Source: Undaria pinnatifida (Eukaryota > Sar > Phaeophyceae > Laminariales > Alariaceae). Taken from it: 64,000 nucleotides of DNA. The translations under genes were made by a program, and so were the position numbers. The notes under the pieces are model-generated. The model was not told the DNA's origin. It saw nothing but the letters and a program-made list of their open reading frames with translations, and did no database searches. The stretch is from assembly GCA_012845835.1 (NCBI GenBank), contig JABAKD010000025.1, positions 13,027,264 to 13,091,263 of the forward strand, given 5' to 3'. Positions 1-10,097 of this stretch are shown here, in pieces; position 1 is the first letter of the stretch, and every line of letters begins with the position of its first letter.

Positions 1-950
1 CGCGTTCAACCTTCTCTAGACTCCACATACTTGAGTTGTATTGTACATGCACTACTAAAACAAGTCACACGTACTCTTGCATCGAGAACATCAAAAACCC
101 TCTCACAACGCGTACCCCGTGTGAACACCGCAGCACAGCACCAGCGCTACCAAATTGGCAGCGAGTAAGACCACAGTCAACCAGTATTCACCCTGAGAAA
201 CGAAAAAAAATCAATAGCACCTTTGTCTCTGCCCACTAACGCTGGCGGCAAGAGAACGCCGGCCAATACCTCCTTAAACGACTCATACCGTTCACGGAAT
301 AGCGTCGACCGCGGTGACTCATGCTTTATTCCACGTACTCACGCAGACCTCTGTTTCTAGCGATGGGAATGCAACTCTGAGAACGAATCACTGGTTTGTC
401 CGATATCAAGACTAGAGACCCGCATCACCAAAACGCCGCTATCCACGCGCACAACCTCTTGCTAAACAAATTTAAACAACACGATAAAACAACTTCATTT
501 TGATATTTCCCTCCGCGCATGCTCGAAATCGTCATCCGCACCACTTTTCCAAGCGAAGAACAACATCCTGCTAAATTTACACAACCAAAACCCAACAACT
601 TCATTTCGATATTTCCCCTCCTTTCATGTACAAAGTATACCTCTGTGGTCGTATCATTGAGCATTTTATCGCACATAAAACGGTTGGGTACTTTTTTTTC
701 AGAGAGTTCCACTTCATTCTTGGCGTTTCTTGTGAGCTCTTGAGATCTTGTGATACGGACGGGAAGGTCCATGGCCGATGGCATGTCACTTCCCCGTGTA
801 TTAACAAACGAACTATTGCCTTGTGGACAAAACGACTCCGAGCCTACTAGGGGAAGTCGTCGGAGCTGATACCATCGGGCCCGCGGTCGCGCGAGTCGGT
901 ACAATTCAATGGAATTGGGTAACTTCTCCTTTCTGCCCGAAACATGACGA
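1..950. other. No gene recognised
   Basis: Several short open frames lie on both strands but none resembles a known protein, and overlapping frames on opposite strands (about 425-904 minus, 519-850 plus) look like chance. The two phrases around 500-630 that share the words CAACTTCATTT and GATATTTCC are a weak local duplication. No RNA gene or promoter could be supported. Confidence 0.5.
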
Positions 951-954
951 ATTT

Positions 955-1410
955 ACTTTTTGGAGGAAGGAAATCACCGTTTTGCGTGCTGGTGTGGGAC
1001 ACCAGCAGAACGCAATGTAATACCTTACAGCAGCAAGAGGAGCACGAGCGTAAGGCGCTGACGGAGCCCATTCTGAAAACTGGGACAACCCGAGAGTTGG
1101 AGGCCGAGCCGGCGGCCGGCTGAAGCCGGCATTCAATGTGACGATCGGGGGAGATAGACCGCCTGAGTTGGGTGGTGATATTGTTACCTTCGGAGATATT
1201 CAAGAATTCCTTGTTGCCTACTCGGAGTACGAGCAGCAGATGCATATCACGCACCAATATGGAGGAGACCGGGTACTCGCGAGTAGGCGAGAGCTGGTAG
1301 ATTCGGTGACCCAAATGATGGTGGCTGATGAGTTCTACGATGGCAAGCCCTACGTCGACCTCTCCGAAGAGGAGCCGTTGCAAGGGCTCAAAAGGTTATG
1401 CTGGGGGTGA
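955..1410 (+). pseudogene. Retrotransposon gag fragment
   Basis: Two reading frames together resemble a Ty3/gypsy-type Gag. The first (about 1,020-1,110) reads a glutamine/glutamate-rich stretch ending in ELEAEPAAG. After a frame change, 1,138-1,410 reads 90 residues including FGDIQEFLVAYSEYEQQMH and LSEEEPLQGLKRLCWG, the helical acidic style of retroviral-type capsid sequences. There is no zinc knuckle, no linked protease or polymerase, and no LTR next to it, so it is an isolated relic. The gag assignment rests on general character, not a search; a host gene fragment is the alternative. Confidence 0.45.
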
Positions 1411-2110
1411 TATGTCAAACGAGTTACCTGTAAGGCATCACACCGCATACTCGTCGTGAACAAGCTTGAAGGCGTCATTGTATGGCTTCGGGTATGCGAT
1501 GTCAAAGGTGACAGCATCATTCTGTGACAGTCTTTCTCGGGGCTATGCATTGTTCTCGTAAGGATAGAAGCTCATGAATTGCGAGTGTTTGGAAGAAACA
1601 TCATATATCAGATTACGTGGCACCACTACAACACACAGTTAATTCATAAATTATGATTGTGCTCAACTTCACAACATGACTGTTTGTGAACACATAGTAC
1701 ATATTTCCATCGCGTCGTCGTAATAATCGTAGTATTCCTGTCATTGGGGGTGTCTATGACGTTTGGTTTTAAGAACGATTTTGCGTAACACGCTTTACCG
1801 TTCGCCTCTCGACCTCCAGCGACCGCAAACCCGTGGCTCACGCTCTCCGCACGTCATCCCTCGACGTCTCTGACCACGCGACAGCTGACGGTTCCCAACT
1901 CTCAACTCGGCGAGCGGGGAGCTTCAGTAGGCTATTCCGGGGACGGCTCGCGTCGCCCCGGGAACTCTTATCACTCGGAGCCAGGGGTAGCATGAGCAAG
2001 GACGTGGCCCAGACGTGTTCTTCGCCTACCGTGTCGCTGATCCTGATCTTAAGAGGGTGAGTGCAATCCGCAAACCCGACCTCAAACTCATTCGCATCTA
2101 CAAAGTGGTG
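1411..2110. other. No gene recognised; leads into Helitron relic
   Basis: No coding sequence could be supported. The stretch after about 1,830 has a codon-like base composition and may be the decayed amino-terminal part of the Helitron gene that follows, but no motif is readable. The true 5' end of the Helitron (a TC dinucleotide) could not be fixed by eye. Confidence 0.4.
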
Positions 2111-2117
2111 AAGGGCT

Positions 2118-3432
2118 GTTTCAGCAGTACGTGGTCGACAGCGCCGTCCAGGTGGAGGAAGCCGAACTCTCTCATCAACGTAACCACCAGAGCGCGTGTC
2201 GCTCTATATTACGGCCTCTCGGATGCTCTGCGGGTGAGTGACGACTCTGGCGACTTCGGGTGGTGCGTGGTTTGCTCGTCGATTCTACTAAGCGAACCCC
2301 GGTAAATGGTGCAGCAACACAAATACGCCATGGACATCGTGCGAATGTTCGGCAAGCCGGACCTGTTCGTTGCCGCCCGTGCAATCTCGGTTTGTTGCTA
2401 CGCCTTGAGCTCAACGACGTTGGCCATTCTGTTGTATCATCAACCGTGCCACGTGCGCACCCTCTCATTACAACACCAAAATGCAGTGGGGACCCTTCGT
2501 CTCCATGTCTTCCTTTCGCCTACGCCCGTCCTACCCTGCGCCCAGTTTAGTCAGAGATCAGATACTCGCTGTTGGAGGGTCAGACCGCCACCAACAGACC
2601 GAACGTCTTTTCCATTCTTTTCACGCGAGGCCACAGGCACTGGAGAACGACTCATAAAAGAACGGCTGCTTCGGGACTGCTGTCGCAATATGGAGGGTGT
2701 TGGACGTAAGACGTTTGCCATGGTAAACGTTTGTCGTGTGTTACCTGTCGTCCCATCCGTCGTTTCGACTGTTTTCACTGGTGATATTTTCGTGGAGAAC
2801 CCCGTCATATGTTTTCTGTCGATTGTATGTCACAAACATCCGCTCGATCCATTACGTCCATGGTTTGTTTCGTTTGCCTTGTTGACCGTTCCAAACGTGC
2901 GGATTTGTCCATACCCACGTCATTACCATTGTTGTTAGCTACGAGAAGCCCCAACCTTTTGAAGAACAATGACCACCACGTGTCTGCGAAATTCCCCGAC
3001 CCTGACCCCCAGCTGCGCCTGTTCCACTGGGTGGCTTCGAGGATGGTGCGCGGACCACACGGCAGCAAGTTTCAGACCGATGGCGTGTACAATCAGCTCG
3101 AAGGACGGGTACGCCGTTTGCCACCGACGGTAGCGCGCGGAGCCGTGCGATAGAACGGTAAATGTTCACCTCGGTGACAGATCAAAGCTTACTAGGTAAG
3201 TCCGGGCGGTGTTTAACTGCGCGATGGATGGGTGGACAACAGGTGGGTCGTTCTGTACGGCCCGTCTCTCGCCTTCAGATACGACGCTCACATCAACGTC
3301 GAGATCTGTTCATTTGTGCAGGCCGTCAAGTACCTTCATATGTATATCTTTAATGGCAGCGATGAAGCTTTGGCTCTGATCGCGCAACCAGGCGGGGCCA
3401 CGGATGAGATCACTAACGTCATCACAGCTTGT
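2118..3432 (+). pseudogene. Helitron Rep, N-terminal region (broken)
   Basis: Family landmarks are visible one after another. At about 2,118-2,200 a frame reads LFQQYVVDSAVQVEEAEL, as in the usual 'FQQYIVD' block. At 2,306 it reads MVQQHKYAMDIVRMFGKPDLF, matching the Helitron N-domain block that usually ends in GKPDLF. At about 2,985-3,063 it reads FPDPDPQLRLFHWVASRMVRG. At 3,232-3,432 it reads DNRWVVLYGPSLAFRYDAHIN followed by VEICSFVQAVKYLHMYIFNG, matching the 'HINVE.C' block before the lysine-tyrosine segment. Frames change at least three times. The HUH motif expected between the second and third blocks is absent. Confidence 0.72.
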
Positions 3433-3559
3433 TAACTCGGCCCGTACGATTCGGCTTGGAGCGCCTTAGTATTTCTCACCTCTGTTCGCTGTCCGTCAGA
3501 GTTTCATTAAGCTTTTTACGAGCCAGACGGGAAAATGATCGATTACGCTGAGGGCCAGG

Positions 3560-4013
3560 CAGAGGCTTGCACGCATATCTCCCACAAGACGACTTGATAT
3601 TCGCCCACAACGCCGCCGCCGCTATTGACGACGCCGACAGCGATGCCGATGTCGCTTTAAGTCTCCTTCTTCAAGACTTCCCCACGTACTTGACTTGGGA
3701 CAAGGCGAACAAGAAGAGAAAAACCGGGCAGCCGCGACCTGCGCAGCCCCAAACAGGGCGTATATAATCTGCGCGTCCTGGCCATCGCGAGAGTTACTAC
3801 AACCGCCTTCTCTTATGCCACTTACCCGTGCAGGTCTCCCTCAGAGGCTTGCGCACACACCTGGACAGCACCGTCGCCAATACATTCCGGGAAGCGTGCC
3901 GAGCAAGAGGCCTTTCGACGGACATCCTGGAGCGAGACCTCTTCTTTACGGAGGCGGCGACGCATCAGAAATGCGCGGCCCCCCTGAGGGAGCTCTTCGT
4001 CACCACCCTCTGA
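3560..4013 (+). pseudogene. Helitron protein, middle region (broken)
   Basis: This stretch links Rep to the helicase. A frame at about 3,655-3,730 reads LLQDFPTYLTWDKANKKRKT, the aspartate/phenylalanine/tryptophan block typical of Helitron proteins just before the GRI(Y) motif, and GRIYN follows near 3,757. A different frame at 3,843-4,010 reads GLRTHLDSTVANTFREACRA followed by RGLSTDILERDLFFTEAAT, matching the 'tF.eACrargLl.dD.ew' block. At least one frameshift lies near 3,770-3,830. Confidence 0.65.
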
Positions 4014-4187
4014 CACTGCGACGTTGATGACCCTATTTTGGTGTGGCTGGATAACTGCGAAAGGCACGCCGAGGGCGTCATTCTCTAAGGCCGCGCTCAG
4101 CACCACTCTCGCCAGATATGCGACAAGATCCACAAACTCGCCCTTCTGAACACTGATGACTGCCTTCGTCCCTCTACGTCCAGCGTA

Positions 4188-5285
4188 TTGGCCTCTCGCC
4201 GTCCGACGCCTGTCACACCTGCTTCACGCGACCTGTCACACAAAATCGTCGAGGAGCTGGCCGGAAACAACCACGACGAGCTGCCGCGACAGCTGGACGA
4301 CAGCGTTGGCTCATTGAACACTGACCAACGCGCTGCCTTCGACGCCATCATAGCTGCCAACGCCCCCATTCAACGGGGGTGGCGAGCACCACCGCCTGTC
4401 ACCGGAAGACCAGGCGTGGAGGGGTTTCTTCTTCGTCAACGAACACGGGGGTCCTAGCAAAAAAATATTTCACGGCACCGTCTTTGCCGCTATTTCCTCC
4501 GGTGGAAGAATGGCCCTCGATGTTGCTTACAGCAATGTAGCATCAACCCTTCTTCACCGGGCACTTGCACCCCCTCTCTTTGCTCGTGATCCACATAGAA
4601 ACCAGACCCAACTAGCCGTGTTCCTCGTGGAGATATAGATCTCGCGCACCTTGCCGCTGCGTAAGGTCGATGCATCTTGTTTCGGGATGAGGCCACCAGC
4701 ACTGTCATGAAGCCGTCGACGGTTGCCTCAAGGATATCATGGACAATGATCTTTCATGGTGTCGGAAAACGTTCGTCATGGGCCGCGACTTCCGGCTCAT
4801 TCATGTTGTTCTTCGGAAACCCACCCGAGCTCAGGCCATCCACGCGGACTACTGCAACTGCCGACCAACATGCGGGTGGTTAGTGCGGGAATGGATCCCA
4901 CCCGCCTCCGGGATTTCTGAGCGTGACGTGAGGATTAACAACGGCAATGAGGAAGGACGCTCGGGGAAGTTTCGTAGACCCTTTCCTCGAAAGACTGGTG
5001 CGAATTTCTAAGGACATTAACGTCAACGATGATGACGAGCCTGACCTAATTAACGCTGTCCTCTTAAACTTGGCCCCCGTTCAGACCCGACGATGATCAC
5101 GAAGACAGTGCGGTCTTCACCAGGCGATTCGCGCTCGCGCCTACACTAGACGATAAGCGAAACCTCGACGACGAGTCCATGTGGCATGTTCCCGCTGTGG
5201 AATTCCTGTCTCTCAAAGTCGACATCACGATGGACATGGACAGCTCCGTCATCTACCGGGCAGAGAAGACGCTCACACCCGCTGG
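4188..5285 (+). pseudogene. Helitron PIF1-type helicase domain (broken)
   Basis: SF1B helicase motifs are recognisable but damaged. At 4,300-4,360 the Q-motif-like block reads LNTDQRAAFDAIIAA. At 4,425-4,552 the Walker A region reads FFVNEHGGPSKKIFHGTVFAA, where the family has GGTGKT, so the P-loop is lost. Near 4,680 RDEAT marks the Walker B. At 4,739-4,855 a frame reads KTFVMGRDFRLIHVVLRKPT, matching the helicase block 'GGDFRQ.lPV'. LPTNMRVVSAGMDPTRLRDF follows at about 4,859-4,918. Frameshifts separate these blocks. With no intact P-loop it cannot encode a working ATPase. A cellular PIF1 gene is less likely because the upstream Helitron blocks are in register. Confidence 0.75.
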
Positions 5286-6299
5286 GATGCGCACAATGTA
5301 TAATGTCTCGTATATATTGTATTTTAGCTTATATCATTATATGTTCCTAGATTAAGAAGACATGTTCACATATACCGCAACAACAAAGTAATAAATATGA
5401 AGGTGCTCATGAGAAACCATCCTAATGCTATCAAGCCGACCCCAAATCAACCGAACAGAGCCCAACACAGCCCAACACCTCATAGCACAGCCCAAAGGTA
5501 CACAAACCAACCTTGCAAAACGGAATCTGAACGAACCCAACCGAACCGAATCCGAACTAATCTAATCCAGAGCCCAACAGAACACAACTCAACGCAAAGC
5601 CGTAAGCTGGTACTAGACCGCCGTGATACCGAGAGTCTTAGGCCGCCCATGCACAAACGAAATCAAAAACACGTTAAGTATACGCGCCGAGAGAGCTTCC
5701 CTCGCCGCGGTGGGTCTGTAGCGTACCCGTTTCCCCAACGACCTCTCGCTAATGACCTTCCCAAGGGAAACGCACGTGAAACCGCTCGTCGCCGTCGCCC
5801 CGAACCGTCGCATACCTCATCATAGACGGTGCTGGCGGTGCAGCTTTCCTTCAAACCGCCTGGGACGGTGGCGCTGCCCCAAATGGCGATGAACCTGAAA
5901 TTGTCTGGCAACGTGGTCCTGGGCATAGCCACAGATAGCTGCCAATATGAAAACACCGGCAGGTGGATGAAGATGCCCACCCCATCGAGTGTCTACACCT
6001 TCGCTCTCTTGATGGTCAAGGCAAAGCACGGAGCAACGGGAAAATGGCCCCGTTTAGGACGAACAGATACTCGCCCCCCCTCGAAGTGAGGTACACCGTG
6101 GTGCGAAGATTTATAAAGGTCATGTTTTCTCTTGGGTGCGTCGCGTCTTGCACCATCCATTCTGCCTCCACATTCGTACTTGTCTCGCCGAGATAATGGT
6201 CACATTGGCATACTTCGGCGCACTACTAGTGCAATAATGATGATGAAAGTACCACCGCTGATTCTTCTGCGATAGCGCCCCGGCCAATTCAGCTATTTC
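5286..6299. other. No gene recognised; AAC/CCAA-rich tract inside
   Basis: From about 5,430 to 5,600 the plus strand is a low-complexity run rich in CCAA, CCGAA and CACAGCCCAAC words, which gives spurious proline/asparagine/threonine open frames. The following 5,600-6,190 holds plausible but unrecognised open frames on both strands. No conserved domain could be named. Confidence 0.4.
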
Positions 6300-6515
6300 C
6301 GTTGGCGACTGTTTCGCGGTTGCTCGACACGAGAAAGGGTACAATGAGAAAGCATCTTCAACTAAATTTTCTTGTTCTTCAAAAAAAGGACTACCAAACG
6401 ATGACGTCGGAGGGGCGAGTGACACAACGTTTCTCAGGAGATACGGCCTCGAGCTAGTTTGAAAAAAACCGATTATGTTCAGGAAACGTGGGAGGAGGTA
6501 CCGCGGCCGTAGAAT
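6300..6515. repeat. Dispersed repeat A, copy 1
   Basis: This segment is a diverged direct copy of 37,040-37,250. Shared words include TTGCTCGACACGAG/CTGCTCGACACGAG, TTTCTTGTTCT, AGTGACGTCGGGG/ATGACGTCGGAGG and TTGTTTGAAAA/AGTTTGAAAA in the same order. No coding potential or terminal repeat was recognised, so the element class is unknown. Confidence 0.55.
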
Positions 6516-6600
6516 ACGTCGACCAGTCCGACTAAACTAATTGAAATCTAATCAAATCAAACTTCGCATGCTCTTTATCTGGTGGCCGGAGCACCGGAGT

Positions 6601-6702
6601 GTGTTGGTACACGTAATTTCTGCTAGCAGTATACCCACCATACCGATCCACGTGTTGGTACACGTAATTTCTGCTAGCAGTATACCCACCATACCGATCC
6701 AC
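6601..6702. repeat. Perfect 51-bp tandem duplication
   Basis: The unit begins GTGTTGGTACACGTAATTTC and ends ACCGATCCAC. Unit 1 is 6,601-6,651 and unit 2 is 6,652-6,702, with no mismatch seen. The period is a multiple of three, so a plus-strand frame runs through both, but that frame has no recognisable product. Confidence 0.95.
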
Positions 6703-7251
6703 TGGCAACGGAAAACCCCTTATTTTCGTTGAGTATTATTTTGTCGTGGTATAACACGTACCTTGTGAAATATGCGAGAAGGCAGCATCCAGGAAAAGCA
6801 AAGTGAAAATCGTGAACGAAAACGAAAGACCCAGAGCACTTCCAAGGGCTAAGACAACAACTTTCATGGACCTGGGACAGGAACCCGCGAACCGGCACTA
6901 GATGAAGGTAACTATGGTCGTCTGTCTAGGCACGGCCGCAGTATTGAGAGACCATGACCCGTGTGTAGTATGCATTTTAGCACTATTTGTTGCTGTTTGA
7001 AAACACAGAGGCTGCTTTTCTTGGGGGAATAGGTTTTGACATACGTTGTGTACGGCGTACATAACCAAGTTGGAAGATGTTGGAGGCATGTGCCGGGGGC
7101 GGAAAGGGGTGAAGCCGGCGACCACGATATTATCCCCTTTTGTCCATCTTACAGACCGATGCGCGGAAGAAACCAAGGAATTTCGTTCATCATTCTTTCG
7201 TCGTGGTATATTACCTGCAGTGGGAGATGTTTGGGGGCTTGTTGGAGGTAA
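6703..7251. other. No gene recognised
   Basis: Nothing beyond chance open frames could be supported here. No repeat shared with the rest of the window was noticed. Confidence 0.4.
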
Positions 7252-7790
7252 GCGCTACTCAGGGGCATGGTAGGGACTGGATGGTGCACCTGAAAGATAA
7301 TATATCGGCCTTCAGAATTAGCTACCAAGGTTGGCGAAAGGCTGCCGTCCAGATGGCCGGAAGATGGTTTCGACGGGTCGAGGAGGGGACGGAGTCGTTC
7401 ATGTGGAAATTGCATGACGCGGGGAGCTGTAGAGCTGCAGGTGCAGAGCGATACATAAACGCAGCGGCAACGCCATAACATTCCGAAGGTTGGCCAAGAG
7501 CTGCTGCACAGAAGGCCGTCGGACTAACCCTAACCCTAAGCGCTACTCAGGTGCACGATAAATACTGAATGGTGCCCATGAAGGAGTATATATCGGCCTT
7601 TGGAATTAAGTTTGAAGGATGGCGAAAGGCTGCTACACAGATGGCCGGTTGATGGTTTCGACGGGTCGAGGAGGGGACGGAGTCATTCATGCGGAAATTG
7701 CATGACGCGGAGGATTGTAGATCTTCAGATGCAGAGCGACAAGCAAACGTGGCGGCAGCGCCATTCACCGTCGGCAACCCTAAGCGACTA
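7252..7790 (+). repeat. Two ~250-290-bp tandem units with telomere-like joint
   Basis: Unit 1 starts at 7,252 and unit 2 at 7,540, both with GCGCTACTCAGG. They share long stretches such as ATGGTTTCGACGGGTCGAGG and AAATTGCATGACGCGG. Between them lies CTAACCCTAACCCTAAG (7,524-7,540), and unit 2 again ends in AACCCTAAGCG, so a short TTAGGG-type telomeric motif (on the minus strand) sits at each unit boundary. Unit 1 is open on the plus strand through WFRRVEEGTESFMWKLHDA. Unit 2 keeps the same reading but has a stop just before WFRR. Whether it ever coded is uncertain. Confidence 0.8.
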
Positions 7791-8573
7791 CGAGGAGGGG
7801 GGCAGCTGGCGGGGGGGGGGAGGGGGCGGCCGTGGAGGTGGGTGGGGGAAGGGGAAAGGGGGGGTAGGGAAATGGGGGGGAGTGGAGGCGTCCTGCCCAA
7901 ACGACTGAAGTCTGGATTCGGCCATGATCTTCTTGAAGTCCGTGGGCCTTCCTGTGGCCGTCACAAGCTAGCGTAAGGCCGCCCGGACGTCTTGGCCTCG
8001 TTTGTGTGCTCTCTCCCCCGTGTCTGATGCATTTGACGTTCTCCATGTGCCCAATGCGGTCTTTAGTCGCTTCCTCCGGTCTCCTAGTATGTTTGTTTTC
8101 TCGTTCCTTTTCATGCTTCCTCCTCTCAACTTGAATTTTCTTTTTCTTTTTCTTTTTCACGTTCTTTCTTGTCCCCCTTTTTTTTCTTTTTAACACCAGT
8201 CTGTCGCGCGTATGAGTAGTTGTAGGTACCACTTGTCATGTATACGTGGTAGTCATTTCTGGCTGTCGCGCAGCGTTGCCGGTATGAAGACGTATGTACC
8301 AGTGTAGACCTGGCACGTCGTAGGTTGACTCCCGATTTCACGTTTTGTCTGCATATTTTACCCCGGGAGGCATGGATTGGTTCACCTATGATATATGCGT
8401 GTACCACTTCGAATTTTCTTGTGGTTTTCCTTGTAGTTGGCTATTCTTCCACTTAGGAGTGACTGCAGCCTGTCCTGTGACCACGGATTCGATTATTCAA
8501 GTGAATGGGAGAAAAACAACAACCACACACACATACATGTGCTCCAGGTAGGTATGTAAATACTACAAAAATT
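7791..8573. other. G-rich then pyrimidine-rich tracts, no gene
   Basis: From 7,795 to 7,885 the plus strand is extremely G-rich with runs of up to ten G. From about 8,120 to 8,190 it is a TTTTC-type pyrimidine tract. These give long spurious glycine-, proline- or lysine-rich frames. No gene or RNA was recognised. Confidence 0.5.
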
Positions 8574-8690
8574 AAATACACTCCAGCTGTGAGATCGAAT
8601 ATTTTGTCGAAACTCACCTTCGCAAGCTGTGTGTAGGTATTTATACGAGTTATCAGGCGCCTTCTGCGCTATTAAGGGTGCGACAACCAT
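8574..8690 (-). repeat. Terminal piece of the CTCCAGCT inverted-repeat family
   Basis: The sequence ACACTCCAGCTGTGAGATCG and the following TTTTGTCGAAACTCACC and GCAAGCTGTGTGTA match the end of the inverted-repeat element at 29,438-31,030. Orientation is the same as its left arm. The matching inward part is short and no partner arm was found nearby, so this is a solitary end or a truncated copy. Confidence 0.6.
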
Positions 8691-9420
8691 CCGATGGTCC
8701 TCATGACAGGAGCTCTATGTATTTAATTCACCTTGAAACAGTATGCAAGGTTGCTAAAACAGACAAAATAAGTGCAACCCGATGGTCGTTCCTCTGGCCT
8801 GGATCCGCAGTGTAATGACACGAGCGACATCGAATATATATATGGTATGTAGTTCCTCAGCTTCGAAGACTGGTCGGTCATACGCAATGTGCCCCAAACC
8901 TCAACGCCTGCAGATGGTAGCTTGCGTCCTCGCCGCCGAGGGAGCCATTTCTCGTCGTGCGCCGCTCTGCCGGGTTAATCTTACCTGGTACGTGGTGGTA
9001 CCGTTGATACAGTGTACTGTTACAATGCACTGACTGCACAGATCACACTTGTTTAGAACTCCATAAATTATGCATGAGGGCCATTACGGCTCTGTTGGGG
9101 TAGTCTTCTCGTGAACAACACCCCACCAAACGACGGTCGTAACCTCCCGACAACGGCGAAAGTATTGTGCTGTTGCCCCCAACAAGACGGCAAGAAAGCA
9201 CACCCCACCTCCTTTTTCCGGGATTGTTACTCTTGTACTACAACAATTTATGCTCTATGACATGTACTGGATGTATTTTTAGCCTATTTTTCCCTGTTGA
9301 TGGTGTGATCTCCGGGTTAGTATAACCTCCCGCCCTAACCCCTGCTATTATTGATGATATACTACGCCCCCTACTTCTACACATCTTGCTGGCATCGATT
9401 GGTACCACTACAATTAATAC
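8691..9420. other. No gene recognised
   Basis: Only short unsupported frames are present. No repeat relationship to other parts of the window was noticed. Confidence 0.4.
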
Positions 9421-9459
9421 GCTGCTGCTGATGCTGCTGCTGCTGTTGTTGTTGTTGCG
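9421..9459. repeat. CTG/TTG trinucleotide tract
   Basis: An imperfect trinucleotide microsatellite, mostly GCTGCTGCTG turning to TTGTTGTTG. It makes an alanine-rich spurious frame on the minus strand. Confidence 0.85.
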
Positions 9460-9601
9460 CCGCCTATGGCTGCTTCATTTCTGGCTCTGTGTTGTTGTTC
9501 GAGGTGTTCGACCCTTCGCAAATTGAACATTAATGTTCTCGATCTCTTGAACTTTGTATCCCACGGCGGGACACCTACAAAGTGAAACGTGAGCAGTTTA
9601 A

Positions 9602-9657
9602 CTTTTGGGGGGTACGTACTTTTGCAGTTTTGCTTTTGGGGGGTACGTACTTTTGCA
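9602..9657. repeat. 31-bp tandem duplication
   Basis: The phrase CTTTTGGGGGGTACGTACTT starts at 9,602 and again at 9,633, so the period is 31. The second unit is incomplete but matches for its first 25 bases. Confidence 0.9.
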
Positions 9658-9758
9658 TCGATGGTGGCTTCTACGTAGACTCCCAAACTATATAATGCCG
9701 TCAGGGTTCGGGTTCATGACCACAAATACATCCCTCCCACACTCCACTATCTAAACCT

Positions 9759-10097
9759 TCACCAACCTCTGTCACAAGTATCGTTGTCGGCTTCTGCAAA
9801 GGTACTCGGAAGCATGATGGCGACACAGGTGTTCCACGGCGCTGTCGCCACCCTCATCGCGTCATCGACCGCCTTCGTTGCGCCCAAGGCCGTGGGTTCC
9901 ATTGCACCCGCGTTATAGTCTTGATTCACGATGCTAAGCCCTGGCACCGGGTATGTCGCCACTCTTTTAGGCGCTCCGTTCTCCAACGGCAAGGTATACT
10001 GTGAACGGCAGAGTAGGACTCTCACTATAGTACTGGCGGAGTAGTGTCCGTTCCCCTTATCGCCCTTCTCAACTCGCAGTGGACGTAAACAATCCAA
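9759..10097 (-). CDS. Hypothetical open frame, possible exon
   Basis: I do not recognise this 112-codon frame. It has a balanced amino-acid mix, with RVATYPVPGLSIVNQDYNAG and NTCVAIMLPSTFAEADND, unlike most chance frames in the window. There is no signal peptide, membrane segment or known motif. On the minus strand the end reads AGAGGTTGGTG, which could serve as a splice donor, so the frame could be one exon of a split gene. No neighbouring exon could be linked, and a chance frame remains quite possible. Confidence 0.2.
   Translation of the reverse strand: MDCLRPLRVEKGDKGNGHYSASTIVRVLLCRSQYTLPLENGAPKRVATYPVPGLSIVNQDYNAGAMEPTALGATKAVDDAMRVATAPWNTCVAIMLPSTFAEADNDTCDRGW

Larger units (their letters stand above)
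2110..5285 (+). mobile_element. Decayed Helitron (Rep-helicase element)
   Basis: Fragments in all three plus frames line up, in the correct order, with the long Rep/PIF1-helicase protein of Helitron rolling-circle transposons: Helitron-like N-terminal segments (2,118-3,432), the middle region (3,640-4,010) and the SF1 PIF1-type helicase (4,188-5,000). Frameshifts and stops are frequent, so the element is dead. The HUH nuclease motif (His-hydrophobic-His) and the catalytic tyrosines were not found; the part of Rep that should carry them, about 2,400-2,960, reads as unrelated sequence. The terminal TC and hairpin-CTRR ends were not identified, so the borders given are those of the readable protein. 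Confidence 0.75.

Noticed and set aside
7524-7540. True telomere or chromosome end
   Set aside because: Only about two and a half repeat units, surrounded on both sides by ordinary sequence.
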